Shown: positions 41,381 through 51,396, numbered from the stretch's first letter. The stretch is 64,000 bases of DNA from Pseudomonas zanjanensis (GCF_014268745.2 NZ_JABWRB020000002.1:62001-126000), one strand, 5' to 3'. Numbers and translations are program-made. The notes: generated by a model from the sequence alone, not told the origin.

Positions 41381-42664
41381 TTACTTCAGTGCCGCGAAGG
41401 CCCGTTCGGCCGCGTCGAGGGTAATCTTCAGCTCGGTCTCGCCATGGGCGATGGAGGTGAAGCCGGCTTCGAACGCACTCGGGGCCAGGTACACGCCGCC
41501 GTCGAGCATCAGGTGGAAGAAACGCTTGAACCGATCGGCATCGCTGGCCATGACGTCTTCGAAGGTGACGATGTCATCGGCGCCGCTGAAATACAGGCCG
41601 AACATGCCGCCGGCCTGGGTGGTCACGAAGGGGATGCCGGCCGCATCGGCGCGGATCTGCAAGCCGTCGAGCAGGCGGGTGGTGTAGTCGGTCAGTTCGG
41701 CGTGGAAGCCCGGGCGGCTGATCAGGCGTAGCGTGGTCAGGCCGGCGGCCATGGCCAACGGGTTGCCCGACAGCGTACCCGCCTGGTAAACCGGGCCCAG
41801 CGGGGCGATGCACTCCATGATCTTGCGTTTGCCGCCGAAGCAGCCCACCGGCATGCCGCCGCCGATGATCTTGCCAAAGGTGCTCAGGTCCGGCGTGACG
41901 CCGTAATGGGCCTGGGCGCCGCCGAGGGCCACGCGAAAGCCAGTCATCACTTCGTCGAAGATCAACACCACGCCATGCTGGTCGCACAGGCTGCGCAGGC
42001 CTTCGAGGAAACCCGGCGCCGGTGGTACGCAGTTCATGTTGCCGGCCACCGGCTCGACGATGATGCACGCCACTTCCTGGCCGACTTCGCCGAGCATCTT
42101 CTCGACTTCTTCGAGGTCGTTGAACGGCAGGGTCAGGGTGTGCTTGGCGAAGGCTGCGGGTACGCCGGCCGAACTCGGCACGCCTTGGGTCAGTGCGCCG
42201 GAGCCGGCCTTGACCAGCAAGCTGTCGGAGTGGCCGTGGTAGCAGCCTTCGAACTTGATGATGCTGTCGCGACCGGTGTAGCCCCGCGCCAGGCGGATTG
42301 CGCTCATGGTCGCCTCGGTGCCGGAGCTGACCATGCGCACCATTTCCATCGACGGCACGATCGAGCAGACCAGGTCGGCCATCTCGGTTTCCATCGCGGT
42401 CGGGGCGCCGTAGGACAGGCCGTGGACCAATTGCTTGCGCACCGCATCCAGCACGTCCGGATGGCTGTGGCCGAGGATCATCGGGCCCCAGGAGCCGACG
42501 TAGTCGACATAGCGCTTGTCGTCTTCGTCAGTGACGTACGCGCCTTCGGCGTGCTTGAAGAACAGCGGGGTGCCGCCGACGCTCTTGAACGCACGAACAG
42601 GCGAGTTCACGCCGCCGGGGATGTGTTTCTGGGCATTGGCAAACAGGGTTTCGGAACGGGACAT
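41381..42664 (-). CDS. hemL: Glutamate-1-semialdehyde 2,1-aminomutase
   Basis: This PLP enzyme makes 5-aminolevulinate for haem. The protein has 427 residues. The start is MSRSETLFANAQKHIPGGVN. The PLP region has LIFDEVMTGFRV, and the Schiff-base Lys is in STFGKIIGGGMPVG. The end SIAHGETELKITLDAAERAF is typical. It follows thiE by 28 bp in a thiD-thiE-hemL transcript. Confidence 0.97.
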   Translation of the reverse strand: MSRSETLFANAQKHIPGGVNSPVRAFKSVGGTPLFFKHAEGAYVTDEDDKRYVDYVGSWGPMILGHSHPDVLDAVRKQLVHGLSYGAPTAMETEMADLVCSIVPSMEMVRMVSSGTEATMSAIRLARGYTGRDSIIKFEGCYHGHSDSLLVKAGSGALTQGVPSSAGVPAAFAKHTLTLPFNDLEEVEKMLGEVGQEVACIIVEPVAGNMNCVPPAPGFLEGLRSLCDQHGVVLIFDEVMTGFRVALGGAQAHYGVTPDLSTFGKIIGGGMPVGCFGGKRKIMECIAPLGPVYQAGTLSGNPLAMAAGLTTLRLISRPGFHAELTDYTTRLLDGLQIRADAAGIPFVTTQAGGMFGLYFSGADDIVTFEDVMASDADRFKRFFHLMLDGGVYLAPSAFEAGFTSIAHGETELKITLDAAERAFAALK

Positions 42665-42692
42665 GGTTGGGCTCTCGAAAACGAAAAATGGA

Positions 42693-43319
42693 CTATTTGA
42701 TCTGCAGCAGCGCGTTGAAGGCGCGGGCACGGCGCGTCACTTCAGCGGTGCTGTCGGCGCCGAACAGGCCGTGGACCACCGCCAGCAGGTCGACCCCGTG
42801 GGCCACCAGCGGGGCGGCGTTCTCCAGGGTGATGCCGCCAATGGCGCAGATCGGGATATGCAGTTTGATGTGCGCCTGTTCGAGCAGTTCAAGGTTTGCG
42901 CTGGGGGCGCCGGGCTTGGTGTTGGAATTGAAGAAGCGCCCGAACGCGACATAGGTGGCGCCTTCGCTGGCGGCCTGTTCGGCCAATGCCAGGTTGGCGT
43001 GGCAGGTGGCGCCGACGATTGCCTTGTGCCCGAGCAATGCCCGTACCGGCGCCAACGGGCCGTCGGTCTGCCCCAGGTGCACGCCGACGCCCAGGCGTGC
43101 GGCCAGCTCGGCGTCGTCGTTGATGATCAACTGGGTCTTGTAGCGCTCGCACAGGTTGCGCAGGGCTTCGGCTTCCCGCAGGCGGCGGGCCTCGTCGCTG
43201 CTTTTGTCGCGGTATTGCAGCAGGGTCACGCCACCTTCCAGCGCTGCTTCTACATAAGCGAGGAACTTGCCGGCCAGCAATTGGCTATCGGTGATGGCGT
43301 AAAGGCCACGTAATTTCAT
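42693..43319 (-). CDS. thiE: Thiamine-phosphate synthase
   Basis: ThiE condenses HMP-PP with the thiazole phosphate to thiamine phosphate. It is a 208-residue TIM barrel with RGLYAITDSQLL, LLQYRDKSSDEA, INDDAELAARLGVGVHLGQTD (in part), FGRFFNSNTKPGAP and ICAIGGITLENAAPLV. It is 17 bp after thiD on the same transcript. I found no THI-box riboswitch ahead of the pair. Confidence 0.96.
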   Translation of the reverse strand: MKLRGLYAITDSQLLAGKFLAYVEAALEGGVTLLQYRDKSSDEARRLREAEALRNLCERYKTQLIINDDAELAARLGVGVHLGQTDGPLAPVRALLGHKAIVGATCHANLALAEQAASEGATYVAFGRFFNSNTKPGAPSANLELLEQAHIKLHIPICAIGGITLENAAPLVAHGVDLLAVVHGLFGADSTAEVTRRARAFNALLQIK

Positions 43320-43336
43320 TCCACAGGCCTCCGGTG

Positions 43337-44134
43337 CTACGAGCAGAAATCCAGCGGCAGGCGACGCGGGACGAACTGGCCTTTGCCCAGTTGTTCGGCA
43401 TCGCGCAAGGTGCGCCAGGTGTAGTCCAGCGCTGTCTTGACGGCGCTGGCGAGCTGTTCGCCCTGGGCCAGCCGACCGGCGAGGGCGCTGGCCAGGGTGC
43501 AGCCGGAACCGTGGTAGCTGCCAGGCAAGCGCTGGCAGGTAAAGGTTTCGCGGCGGCCATCGCGGCTGTACAGGCGATTATGGACTTCATGTTCGTCGCC
43601 GTGGCCACCGGTGATCAACAGGTGTTTGACGAAGGGCAGCAGTTTTTCCGCGCACTCGTCGGCGCTGCCGTCGGGCAGTTCGGCGAGGATGCGTGCTTCA
43701 GGCAGGTTGGGGGTGGCGATGATCGCCAGGGGCAACAGGCGTTCGCGCATGGCGTAGCCGACCTCATCCTTGCCCAGGCGCCCACCACCGCCGGCGCGCA
43801 GCACCGGGTCGCAGACCATCGGCAGGTGCGGGTGCGCCTGGAGCAGTTCGACCACCGTGTCGACCATTTCCAGTGAGCCGAGCATTCCCAGCTTGACTGC
43901 TGCCACTTGGGCATCGTTGAGCACGGCATTGGCTTGCGCCAGCACCCACTCACGGTCGAGCACACGGAAATCGCTGACGTTGACGGTGTCTTGCACGGTC
44001 AATGCGGTAACGGCCGGGGCGGCGTGACAACCCTGGGCGAGCAGGGCTTCGATATCTGCCTGCAAGCCGGCGCCACCACTGGGATCATGGCCGGAGAGAC
44101 AGAGGACAACGGGGCGAGAGCTGTAGATATTCAT
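43337..44134 (-). CDS. thiD: Hydroxymethylpyrimidine/phosphomethylpyrimidine kinase
   Basis: ThiD phosphorylates HMP and HMP-P to HMP-PP. It is a 265-residue ribokinase-fold protein: LCLSGHDPSGGAGLQADI, VKLGMLGS, VCDPVLRAGGG, TPNLPEARIL and the catalytic LPGSYHGSGCTLASALAG. The ATG at 44134 is used; a longer start at 44155 is less typical. It is first in the thiD-thiE-hemL group. Confidence 0.95.
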   Translation of the reverse strand: MNIYSSRPVVLCLSGHDPSGGAGLQADIEALLAQGCHAAPAVTALTVQDTVNVSDFRVLDREWVLAQANAVLNDAQVAAVKLGMLGSLEMVDTVVELLQAHPHLPMVCDPVLRAGGGGRLGKDEVGYAMRERLLPLAIIATPNLPEARILAELPDGSADECAEKLLPFVKHLLITGGHGDEHEVHNRLYSRDGRRETFTCQRLPGSYHGSGCTLASALAGRLAQGEQLASAVKTALDYTWRTLRDAEQLGKGQFVPRRLPLDFCS

Positions 44135-44196
44135 GGTGCGCGAGCTTACCACCAAACCCGTCTGGTCGGCGTGTACCTGTGATGATGGAGGTCATC

Positions 44197-44318
44197 TGTG
44201 GCGAGGGGATTTATCCCCGCTGGGGTGCGAAGCGCCCCCATTCAAACTGGCTGGTATAGCGCGGCGACAATTATTGGGGCTGCTGTGCAGCCCAACGGGG
44301 ATAAATCCCCTCGCCACA
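44197..44318. repeat. REPIN-like inverted pair, GAGGGGATTTATCCCC family
   Basis: Opposed arms in the 420-bp gap between the divergent thiD and ladS genes. The rest of the gap (44319-44554) holds no gene I can support. A TATGCT at about 44450 is a weak -10 candidate for ladS. Confidence 0.88.
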
Positions 44319-44554
44319 ATAGAACTCCGCGCCGACGAAATTGCGACCTGACCAATGCAACAGCTCTATCTCAATGCTTTGCTCTGAAACGCCCGTTCTA
44401 GAGCCCTCTGTCGGAAAAATTTCAATGGTGCAAATTGGCCATCAACGGCTATGCTAGAGATGGATCCAACACATAACAGGTAATGCCGGTTTTACGTCTA
44501 CTCAGGGAATGGGGGGCTTCCTGACTCAACCGGACAGGCCACGCTGGGGCTTAA

Positions 44555-46939
44555 ATGCGCTATTTGCTGATGTTGCTGCTGTGCTTGCCCTCGCTGGCAA
44601 GTGCCCTCGAATTCGATGAATTCACCCAAAGCCTGCCCTTGGGCCATGCCCTGCAAGTGTTCGAAGACGCGGCCGGCACGGCCACTATTGACGAGGTCCT
44701 GGCCCAATCCGCGGCGGGTGCTTTCAAACCCCACGATAAAACCACGCTGAACGCCGGTTACTCCCGGTCAGCCTTCTGGCTGAAAATCGACCTGCACTAT
44801 CGCCCCGCCAATCCGGACGCCCAGCGCACCTGGCTGCTGGAGCTGGCGTACCCGCCGCTGGACCACCTCGATTTGTACCTGCCCGACGCGGCGGGAGCCT
44901 ATCGCCTGGTTCGCCAGACCGGTGACGCGTTGCCATTCGCCAATCGCGAAATCCGCCAGAACAATTACTTGTTCAGCCTGGCGTTCAAGCCCGAGCAGCG
45001 GCAGACCGTCTACCTGCGCCTGCAAAGCCAGGGTTCGATCCAGGCGCCGTTGACGCTGTGGTCGAGCACCGCGTACCTCGAGCAACAGCCGGTGCGCCTG
45101 TATGTGCTGGGCATCATCTATGGCGTGCTGCTGGGGATGCTGGTGTACAACCTGTTCATCTACCTGAGCGTGCGCGATACCAGCTACCTCTATTACATCT
45201 TCTATATTGCCTCGTTCGGCCTGTACCAGTTGTCGGTCAATGGCGCCGCCGTCGAGTACTTCTGGCCGGACAACCCCTGGTGGGCCAACGCCGCGACACC
45301 GTTCTTCATCGGTTGCGCGGGGCTGTTCGGCAGCCAGTTTGCCCGCAGCTTCCTGCAAACCGCCCAGCATGGCCGCTGGATGGATCGCTTGCTGCTCGCA
45401 TTGATCGCCTACAGCGCCGTGGTGGTCGGCCTGTCGCTGATGACCAGCTATGCCCTGGCGCTGCGCCTGGCCACGGCGTTGGCGCTGGTGTTCACGGTGG
45501 CTATCTTCGCCGCCGGGCTGTTCGCCTGGTGGCGTGGCCTGCGGGTGGCGCGTTATTTCATCATTGCCTGGTCGGCGTTTCTGCTGGGAGGCATCATCAA
45601 TACCTTAATGGTGCTGGGTTACCTGCCGAACGTCTTCCTGACCATGTACGCCAGCCAGATCGGCTCGGCCATCGAAGTGGCGCTGTTGTCCCTGGCCCTG
45701 GCCGATCGCATCAATGCCATGCGCGAACAGCAGGCCCAGACCCTGTTGGACGCCGGGCAGAAGCTCGAAGTGCTCAACCAGCAACTGGCCCACGGCAACA
45801 AGCTCAAGGATGAATTCCTCGCCACCTTGACCCACGAACTGCGCACGCCGATGAATGGCGTAATCGGCTCCCTGGAGTTGATGGAAACCGTCGAGATGGA
45901 CGAGGAACTGACCCAGTATCAACAGACCGCCGCCGGTTCGGCGCGGGACATGATGCGCATGGTCAACGGCATGCTCACCCTCACCGAGTTGCAGGCCGGC
46001 AAGCTCAGGGTCTATCCGGCGCCGTTCAGCCTGCGCGGGGTGGTCGATGCGCTGCAGGTGCAGTTCGGCGCCAATGCCGCGGCCAAGGGCCTGGATTTCA
46101 AGGTCGACGTAGCCCCGGGCCTGGCGGACCGCTTGCTCGGCGACAGCGGCAAACTGGCCCAAAGCCTGGAATGCCTGTTGGACAATGCCATCAAGTTCAC
46201 CCGGGTGGGCGGCCTGGCCCTGCGTGTCAGCGGCCGGCCGACGGAGTTTGGTCGGGTGGTGTTGTCTTTCGCCGTCATCGACACCGGGATCGGTTTTACC
46301 GACCTGGGGGAAGCGACCTTGTACCAGCGCTTCTTCCAGCTCGACGGCTCGATGACCCGGGAATACGGCGGTCTCGGCGTTGGCCTGGCGATCTGTCGGC
46401 AATTGGTGGAACTGCTGGGCGGACGCCTGACCCACACGTCCGAGCCCGGTCGCGGCAGCCGTTTCCAGCTGGACGTGGAATTTGACGTCGCCCTGCCAGC
46501 GGCGGTCCCGACGCCGTTTTCCTTCGGGGCCCGCCAGGGCTCGCGCCAGCCCCAGGATTGCACGGTGCTGCTGGCGGATGACAACAACATCGATCAGTTG
46601 GTCATGCGCGGCATGTTGCTCAAGCTGGGTTATCGGGTGCGCACCGCCGACAGCGGCCGCGCCGCGCTGGAGCTGCTGCACGGCGAGCGCTTCGATGCGG
46701 TACTGCTCGATTGCCAATTGCCGCCGTTGGACGGTGTGTCGGTTTGCTGCCAGATCCGCGCTTTATCCGGCTGTGAAGAGCTGCCGGTGCTGGTAGTCAG
46801 CCCGAACCTGGGCCAGGCGTGCTGCCCGTCGGGCGCGTTGATCGATTACCTGGGCAAACCGGTGAAATTCGAGGCATTGCAGGCGACGCTCCAGCGTCGG
46901 GTGCTGTGCCCCAGGCAGGGCGAAAGCGCCGATATTTAG
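44555..46939 (+). CDS. ladS: Hybrid sensor histidine kinase LadS
   Basis: A 794-residue inner-membrane hybrid kinase. In P. aeruginosa LadS promotes the GacS/GacA-Rsm cascade and so biofilm over acute virulence. The layout is a signal peptide; a periplasmic 7TMR-DISMED2 sensor (about 20-175); seven membrane spans (about 180-385); HisKA with phosphoacceptor His about 427 in TLTHELRTPMNG; HATPase with DTGIGF and GGLGVGLAICR; and a REC domain with Asp about 719 in LLDCQLPP. Length, domains and position beside thiD match LadS. Confidence 0.9.
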   Translation: MRYLLMLLLCLPSLASALEFDEFTQSLPLGHALQVFEDAAGTATIDEVLAQSAAGAFKPHDKTTLNAGYSRSAFWLKIDLHYRPANPDAQRTWLLELAYPPLDHLDLYLPDAAGAYRLVRQTGDALPFANREIRQNNYLFSLAFKPEQRQTVYLRLQSQGSIQAPLTLWSSTAYLEQQPVRLYVLGIIYGVLLGMLVYNLFIYLSVRDTSYLYYIFYIASFGLYQLSVNGAAVEYFWPDNPWWANAATPFFIGCAGLFGSQFARSFLQTAQHGRWMDRLLLALIAYSAVVVGLSLMTSYALALRLATALALVFTVAIFAAGLFAWWRGLRVARYFIIAWSAFLLGGIINTLMVLGYLPNVFLTMYASQIGSAIEVALLSLALADRINAMREQQAQTLLDAGQKLEVLNQQLAHGNKLKDEFLATLTHELRTPMNGVIGSLELMETVEMDEELTQYQQTAAGSARDMMRMVNGMLTLTELQAGKLRVYPAPFSLRGVVDALQVQFGANAAAKGLDFKVDVAPGLADRLLGDSGKLAQSLECLLDNAIKFTRVGGLALRVSGRPTEFGRVVLSFAVIDTGIGFTDLGEATLYQRFFQLDGSMTREYGGLGVGLAICRQLVELLGGRLTHTSEPGRGSRFQLDVEFDVALPAAVPTPFSFGARQGSRQPQDCTVLLADDNNIDQLVMRGMLLKLGYRVRTADSGRAALELLHGERFDAVLLDCQLPPLDGVSVCCQIRALSGCEELPVLVVSPNLGQACCPSGALIDYLGKPVKFEALQATLQRRVLCPRQGESADI

Positions 46940-47009
46940 GCGCATATGACACTTTGTTCGGCCTGGAGGCGGTGCTTAACTGAATCCCTGCCGATCGAGG
47001 AGCCCTGTC

Positions 47010-48659
47010 ATGAACCTGCATCAGTTCGCTGAAACCCACGACGTCACCAATCAGCCGCCGTCCCTGGATGGCGCCAACCTGTACCGCATCGACCTGCCGC
47101 TGCAACAGTGGTCGCAGCGCTTTGGCGCTGGTTGGGCGCAGGCGCGGATCGATGCGTATGGGGCGCTGGCCGGTGGGCCGTTGATGGAAGCAGGCTTCCT
47201 CGCCAACCAGAACAAGCCGGTGTTCTCCAGCCATGACCGTTATGGCCATCGCATCGACCTGGTGGAATTCCATCCCGCTTATCACCAGTTGATGCGCACC
47301 GCCATTGAACATGGCCTGCCCAGTTTGCCCTGGGCCCAGCCACAGCCGGGTGCGCATGTCGCCCGCGCCTCGATGACCTACCTGCACAGCCAGGCCGAAG
47401 CCGGCACCGGTTGCCCGCTGACCATGACGTTTGCCAGCGTGCCGGCGCTGCGCTTGCAGCCGGACCTGGCCGAGCGCTGGGTGCCGAAGGTGCTGGCCAC
47501 CGAATACGACCCGCGCAACGTCGGCATGGCCCACAAGGCCGGGGTGACCCTGGGCATGGCGATGACCGAAAAACAGGGCGGCACCGATGTACGCGCCAAC
47601 ACCACCAAGGCCTATCCGGTGGGCGCCAGCGGCCCGGGCCAGGCCTATGAACTGGTGGGCCACAAATGGTTCTGTTCGGCGCCGATGTGCGACGCCTTCC
47701 TCACCTTGGCCCAGACCGACAAGGGCCTGACCTGTTTCCTGCTGCCGCGCCATCGCCCCGACGACACGCGCAATCAGTTCTACATCCAGCGCTTGAAGAA
47801 CAAACTGGGCAACTGTTCCAACGCCTCCAGCGAAGTCGAGTTCCGTGGCGCCCTGGCCTGGATGGTCGGTGAGGAGGGCCGAGGCGTGCCGACGATTATC
47901 GAGATGGTCGCCATGACCCGCTTCGATTGCATGGTCGGTTCCAGCGCGCTGATGCGCCAGGCGCTGACCCAGGCCAGCCATCACTGCGCGCACCGCAAGG
48001 TCGGTGGCAAGCTGTTGAGCGAACAGCCGCTGATGCAAAATGTCCTGGCGGACCTGGCGCTGGAAAGCGAGTCCGCCCTGGCCCTGAGCCTGCGCATGGG
48101 CCGGGCGCTGGACCACTTGAACGATGAGCACGAGGCCAAGTTCGCCCGGCTGGTGACGGCGGTGGGCAAGTACTGGATCTGCAAGCGCGCCCCCGCGATG
48201 ATCAACGAAGCCGCCGAATGCATGGGCGGCGCTGGCTACGTCGAGGACAGCATCCTGCCGCGCCTGTACCGGGAGGCACCGGTCAACTCGACGTGGGAGG
48301 GTTCCGGTAATGTGCAGTGCCTCGATGTGTTGCGCGCCTTGTCCAAGGAACCCGGTGTATTGGAGATATTGTTCAATGAGTTGGGCGACGGCCACGGCGA
48401 CAAGCGCCTGGCCCGCCATATCGACCAATTGCACGCCGCATTCAAGGACACCGACGACATCCAGTACCGCGCCCGACAATTGACCGAAGACATCGCCGTG
48501 GGCCTGCAAGCCAAGCTGTTGCTCGAAGCGGGCAATAGCGAAGTCAGCGATGCGTTCATCGCCAGCCGCCTGGGTTCGACCGGCCGGGTGTACGGTGCCT
48601 TGCCGAGGGGCTTGAATGTCGAGGCCATCGTCGCCCGCTCGACCCCGCACGGCTTTTAA
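47010..48659 (+). CDS. AidB-like acyl-CoA dehydrogenase
   Basis: A 549-residue FAD enzyme of the AidB branch: an N-terminal domain SSHDRYGHRIDLVEFHPAYH, the flavin region GMAMTEKQGGTDVRANTT, and the C-terminal AAECMGGAGYVEDSILPRLYREAPVNSTWEGSGNV (in parts). E. coli AidB protects DNA from alkylation and has weak isovaleryl-CoA dehydrogenase activity. It is not near an ada gene here, so a DNA-repair role is not supported by context. GAGGAGC lies before the ATG. Confidence 0.88.
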   Translation: MNLHQFAETHDVTNQPPSLDGANLYRIDLPLQQWSQRFGAGWAQARIDAYGALAGGPLMEAGFLANQNKPVFSSHDRYGHRIDLVEFHPAYHQLMRTAIEHGLPSLPWAQPQPGAHVARASMTYLHSQAEAGTGCPLTMTFASVPALRLQPDLAERWVPKVLATEYDPRNVGMAHKAGVTLGMAMTEKQGGTDVRANTTKAYPVGASGPGQAYELVGHKWFCSAPMCDAFLTLAQTDKGLTCFLLPRHRPDDTRNQFYIQRLKNKLGNCSNASSEVEFRGALAWMVGEEGRGVPTIIEMVAMTRFDCMVGSSALMRQALTQASHHCAHRKVGGKLLSEQPLMQNVLADLALESESALALSLRMGRALDHLNDEHEAKFARLVTAVGKYWICKRAPAMINEAAECMGGAGYVEDSILPRLYREAPVNSTWEGSGNVQCLDVLRALSKEPGVLEILFNELGDGHGDKRLARHIDQLHAAFKDTDDIQYRARQLTEDIAVGLQAKLLLEAGNSEVSDAFIASRLGSTGRVYGALPRGLNVEAIVARSTPHGF

Positions 48660-48684
48660 GAAGACTCAGGTCGGCACAGGCCCC

Positions 48685-48775
48685 TGTGGGAGCGAGCCTG
48701 CTCGCGAAGACGTCGGCCCATTCAGCATGTGTGGTGGCTAATACACCGCTTTCGCGAGCAGGCTCGCTCCCACAG
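48685..48775. repeat. REPIN, GTGGGAGCGAGCCTGCTCGCGA variant
   Basis: A standard inverted pair. Together with the next one it fills most of the 350-bp gap between the acyl-CoA dehydrogenase gene and amn. Confidence 0.92.
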
Positions 48776-48819
48776 TGGACCTGAGGTGGTACACAGCATC
48801 GGAGTACGCCACCGAACCT

Positions 48820-48907
48820 TGTGGGAGCGGGCTTGCTCGCGAAAGCGTCGGCCCATCCAGCATTTGTAGTGACTGATACACCGCTTTCGCGAGCAGGCTC
48901 GCACACA
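48820..48907. repeat. REPIN, mixed arms
   Basis: One arm is GGGCTTGCTCGC type and the other is GGCTCGCACACAG, which lost three bases of CTCCCACA. Its spacer (GTCGGCCCATCCAGCAT) closely matches that of the pair at 48685, so the two arose by local duplication. Confidence 0.88.
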
Positions 48908-49009
48908 GTGGCCCTGAGTCGTACGCAACATCTAAGTACGCCACTGTTCCCGTCGGGCGGCGATGCAGGCAAGATGAAGACCTGCAAGTCAGAACACAGG
49001 AAGCTGATC

Positions 49010-50473
49010 GTGACCGAAGCGTTTATTGTCGTTCAAACCGCCGAACAAGCCGTGGATCGTCTGGCGGCCCTGCACGAGCGTGCGACCACCGCGCTGAACC
49101 AGGCGCTGATGCGGTATCTCAAGGACCGCGTCGAGCCGGATGCCGAGCAGCGTGCATTGTTTCGTTATCCCGCCCTGCGCCTGACCTATCACTGCCACGG
49201 TGAAGTCCCGCAAACCACGCGTGCCTATGCCAAGGTCCAGTTGCCCGGCACCTACAGCGTCACCGTCACTCATCCCGCCGCGTTCCGTAAATATCTGCTG
49301 GAACAGCTGGTCCCGCTGATGCACGACTTTACCGTCACCGTGGAAGTGGGGGTCAGCGAGCAGAACATTCCGTACCCGTACGTGGTGGAGCAAGGCGACG
49401 AACTGGCCGGCTCCGGTGTGACCGCCGCCGTGCTGGCGCGGGTATTCCCCAGCACAGACCTGTCGGCCGCCACCGATGGCATCGCCGACGGCCTCTATGA
49501 TTGGGAAAACACCGACCCGCTGCCCCTGGCGCTGTTCGACGCCGCGCGGGTGGACTTTTCCCTGCGCCGGCTGGTGCATTACACCGGCAGCGACTGGCGC
49601 CATGTGCAGCCGTGGATCCTGCTGACCAACTACCACCGCTACGTCGACCAGTTCATCGTCCATGGCCTGGAGCAACTGCGCAGCGACCCGCGTTTCGTGC
49701 GCATGGTCCTGCCGGGTAACGTGATCATCGACAAGAACATGGAGCACAGCGAAGCGTCGGCCATCGCTGCCGGCGTGGTCTGGCACCGCTACCAGATGCC
49801 GGCCTATCACTTGCAGGCCAGCGACGGCCATGGCGTGACGCTGGTGAACATCGGTGTCGGCCCGTCCAACGCCAAGAACATCACCGATCACCTGGCCGTG
49901 CTGCGCCCGCATTGCTGGCTGATGATCGGCCATTGCGGCGGGCTGCGGCAGTCCCAGACCATCGGCGACTACGTGCTGGCCCACGCCTACATGCGCCGCG
50001 ACGGGATCCTCGACCGGGTGGTGCCGCCGAATATTCCGATTCCAGCCCTGGCCGAAGTGCAGATGGCGCTTCAGCAGGCCGCGGCGAACATCACTGGCGA
50101 GAAGGGCGACGAGCTGAAAAAACGCCTGCGCACCGGCACCGTGCTGACCTACGACGACCGCAACTGGGAATTGCGCTGGGCCCAGGAACGGCCGCTGATC
50201 AACCTGTCCCGCGCCGTGGCGGTGGACATGGAAAGCGGCACCATCGCCGCCCAGGGTTATCGCCTGCGGGTGCCCTATGGCACGTTGCTGTGCGTCTCGG
50301 ACAAACCGTTGCACAGCGAGATCAAATTGCCGGGCTCGGCCAACGCGTTCTATGAGCGAGCGGTCAACCAGCACCTGAAAATCGGCATCGCGGCGTTGGA
50401 CCTGCTGCGCACCGAACTCAACTCGTTGCACTCACGCAAGCTGCGCAGCTTCGACGAGCCGCCGTTCCGCTGA
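49010..50473 (+). CDS. amn: AMP nucleosidase
   Basis: Amn hydrolyses AMP to adenine and ribose-5-phosphate, controlling the AMP pool. The protein has 487 residues, close to E. coli Amn (484). The N-terminal AMN domain is followed by a nucleoside phosphorylase-like domain with LVNIGVGPSNAKNITDHLAV, GHCGGLRQSQTIGDYVLA and VAVDMESGTIAAQGYRLRVP (in parts). The GTG at 49010 has AGGAAG seven bases before it. Upstream in-frame ATGs lie in repeat-derived sequence. Confidence 0.93.
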   Translation: MTEAFIVVQTAEQAVDRLAALHERATTALNQALMRYLKDRVEPDAEQRALFRYPALRLTYHCHGEVPQTTRAYAKVQLPGTYSVTVTHPAAFRKYLLEQLVPLMHDFTVTVEVGVSEQNIPYPYVVEQGDELAGSGVTAAVLARVFPSTDLSAATDGIADGLYDWENTDPLPLALFDAARVDFSLRRLVHYTGSDWRHVQPWILLTNYHRYVDQFIVHGLEQLRSDPRFVRMVLPGNVIIDKNMEHSEASAIAAGVVWHRYQMPAYHLQASDGHGVTLVNIGVGPSNAKNITDHLAVLRPHCWLMIGHCGGLRQSQTIGDYVLAHAYMRRDGILDRVVPPNIPIPALAEVQMALQQAAANITGEKGDELKKRLRTGTVLTYDDRNWELRWAQERPLINLSRAVAVDMESGTIAAQGYRLRVPYGTLLCVSDKPLHSEIKLPGSANAFYERAVNQHLKIGIAALDLLRTELNSLHSRKLRSFDEPPFR

Positions 50474-50556
50474 TGTCCTGTTGAAGGGGGATGGTGGTTA
50501 TTTAACGGTCGGGCCACTAGCATGGTCGGCCCTGACCGTTAGATGTTGTATTTGCC

Positions 50557-51192
50557 ATGCCCCGTCCGCCACGCCCTGCTTCCCGTCGCCCTGGCGCGAA
50601 GCCTGCAATCGCCGCACCGCGCCGTGTGGCCAAGGCTCCGCCGGCCGAGCCGAAGCTGATCCTGTTCAACAAACCCTTCGATGTGCTGACGCAATTCAGT
50701 GACGGTGAGGGGCGGGCGACGCTCAAGGATTTTATCGACATACCGGGCATCTACCCGGCCGGACGCCTGGACCGGGACAGCGAAGGCTTGCTGTTGCTGA
50801 CTAACGATGGGCAGTTGCAGGCGCGTATTGCCGACCCCAAGCACAAATTGGCCAAGACCTATTGGGTGCAGGTCGAGGGTGAGGCGAGCGCTGAACAGTT
50901 GCAGCGTTTGCGTGATGGCGTGGAGTTGAACGACGGCATGACGTTGCCGGCCGAGGCGCGCCCATTGGACGAACCGCAATTGTGGCCACGCAACCCGCCG
51001 GTGCGTTTTCGTAAAAGCGTGCCGACGAGTTGGTTGGAATTGGTGATCCGCGAAGGGCGCAATCGCCAAGTGCGGCGGATGACTGCCGCAGTGGGCTTGC
51101 CGACACTGCGCCTGGTGCGGGTCAGGATCGGCGACTGGACACTCGAAGGGCTCGACCAGGGCCAGTGGAAAGAAGTCCCGGCGCGCTTATAA
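50557..51192 (+). CDS. rluE: 23S rRNA pseudouridine(2457) synthase RluE
   Basis: An RsuA-family synthase of 211 residues. A basic Pro/Arg/Ala-rich N-terminus (about 30 residues) precedes ILFNKPFDVLTQFSD. The catalytic Asp lies in PAGRLDRDSEGLLLLTNDG. REGRNRQVRRMTAAVGLPTLRL (in part) is typical. There is no N-terminal S4 domain, as expected for RluE rather than RluB/F. It is convergent with the DUF2788 gene, overlapping by 6 bp at the ends. Confidence 0.92.
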   Translation: MPRPPRPASRRPGAKPAIAAPRRVAKAPPAEPKLILFNKPFDVLTQFSDGEGRATLKDFIDIPGIYPAGRLDRDSEGLLLLTNDGQLQARIADPKHKLAKTYWVQVEGEASAEQLQRLRDGVELNDGMTLPAEARPLDEPQLWPRNPPVRFRKSVPTSWLELVIREGRNRQVRRMTAAVGLPTLRLVRVRIGDWTLEGLDQGQWKEVPARL

Positions 51193-51396
51193 CGCGCCGG
51201 ATTCGATCAGGCCGATCACCACGCTTTTGATGATGAACGCCGCCACGCCGAGGCCCAGCACGAAAAACAGGATGAACGAGCCAAAACGCCCGGCCTTGGA
51301 CTTCTTCGCCAGGTCCCAGACGATGAAGCCCATGAAAATGATCAGGATGCTGACCAGGCCGGTCATCATCCACTCTTCGAAGACAGCAGGATCCAT
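51187..51396 (-). CDS. DUF2788 small membrane protein
   Basis: A 69-residue inner-membrane protein with two hydrophobic helices (TGLVSILIIFMGFIVWDLA and FGSFILFFVLGLGVAAFII) separated by a basic KKSKAGR turn. The function is unknown. Its tail overlaps the end of rluE on the opposite strand by 6 bp. Confidence 0.85.
   Translation of the reverse strand: MDPAVFEEWMMTGLVSILIIFMGFIVWDLAKKSKAGRFGSFILFFVLGLGVAAFIIKSVVIGLIESGAL

Noticed and set aside
44135..44400. A TPP riboswitch in front of thiD-thiE
   Set aside because: No THI-box core (CTGAGA with the paired ACCTGA segment) is visible; the gap holds a REPIN.
46797..48650. A 617-codon minus-strand frame opposite the acyl-CoA dehydrogenase gene
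   Set aside because: Shadow frame; the sense strand has clear FAD-enzyme motifs.
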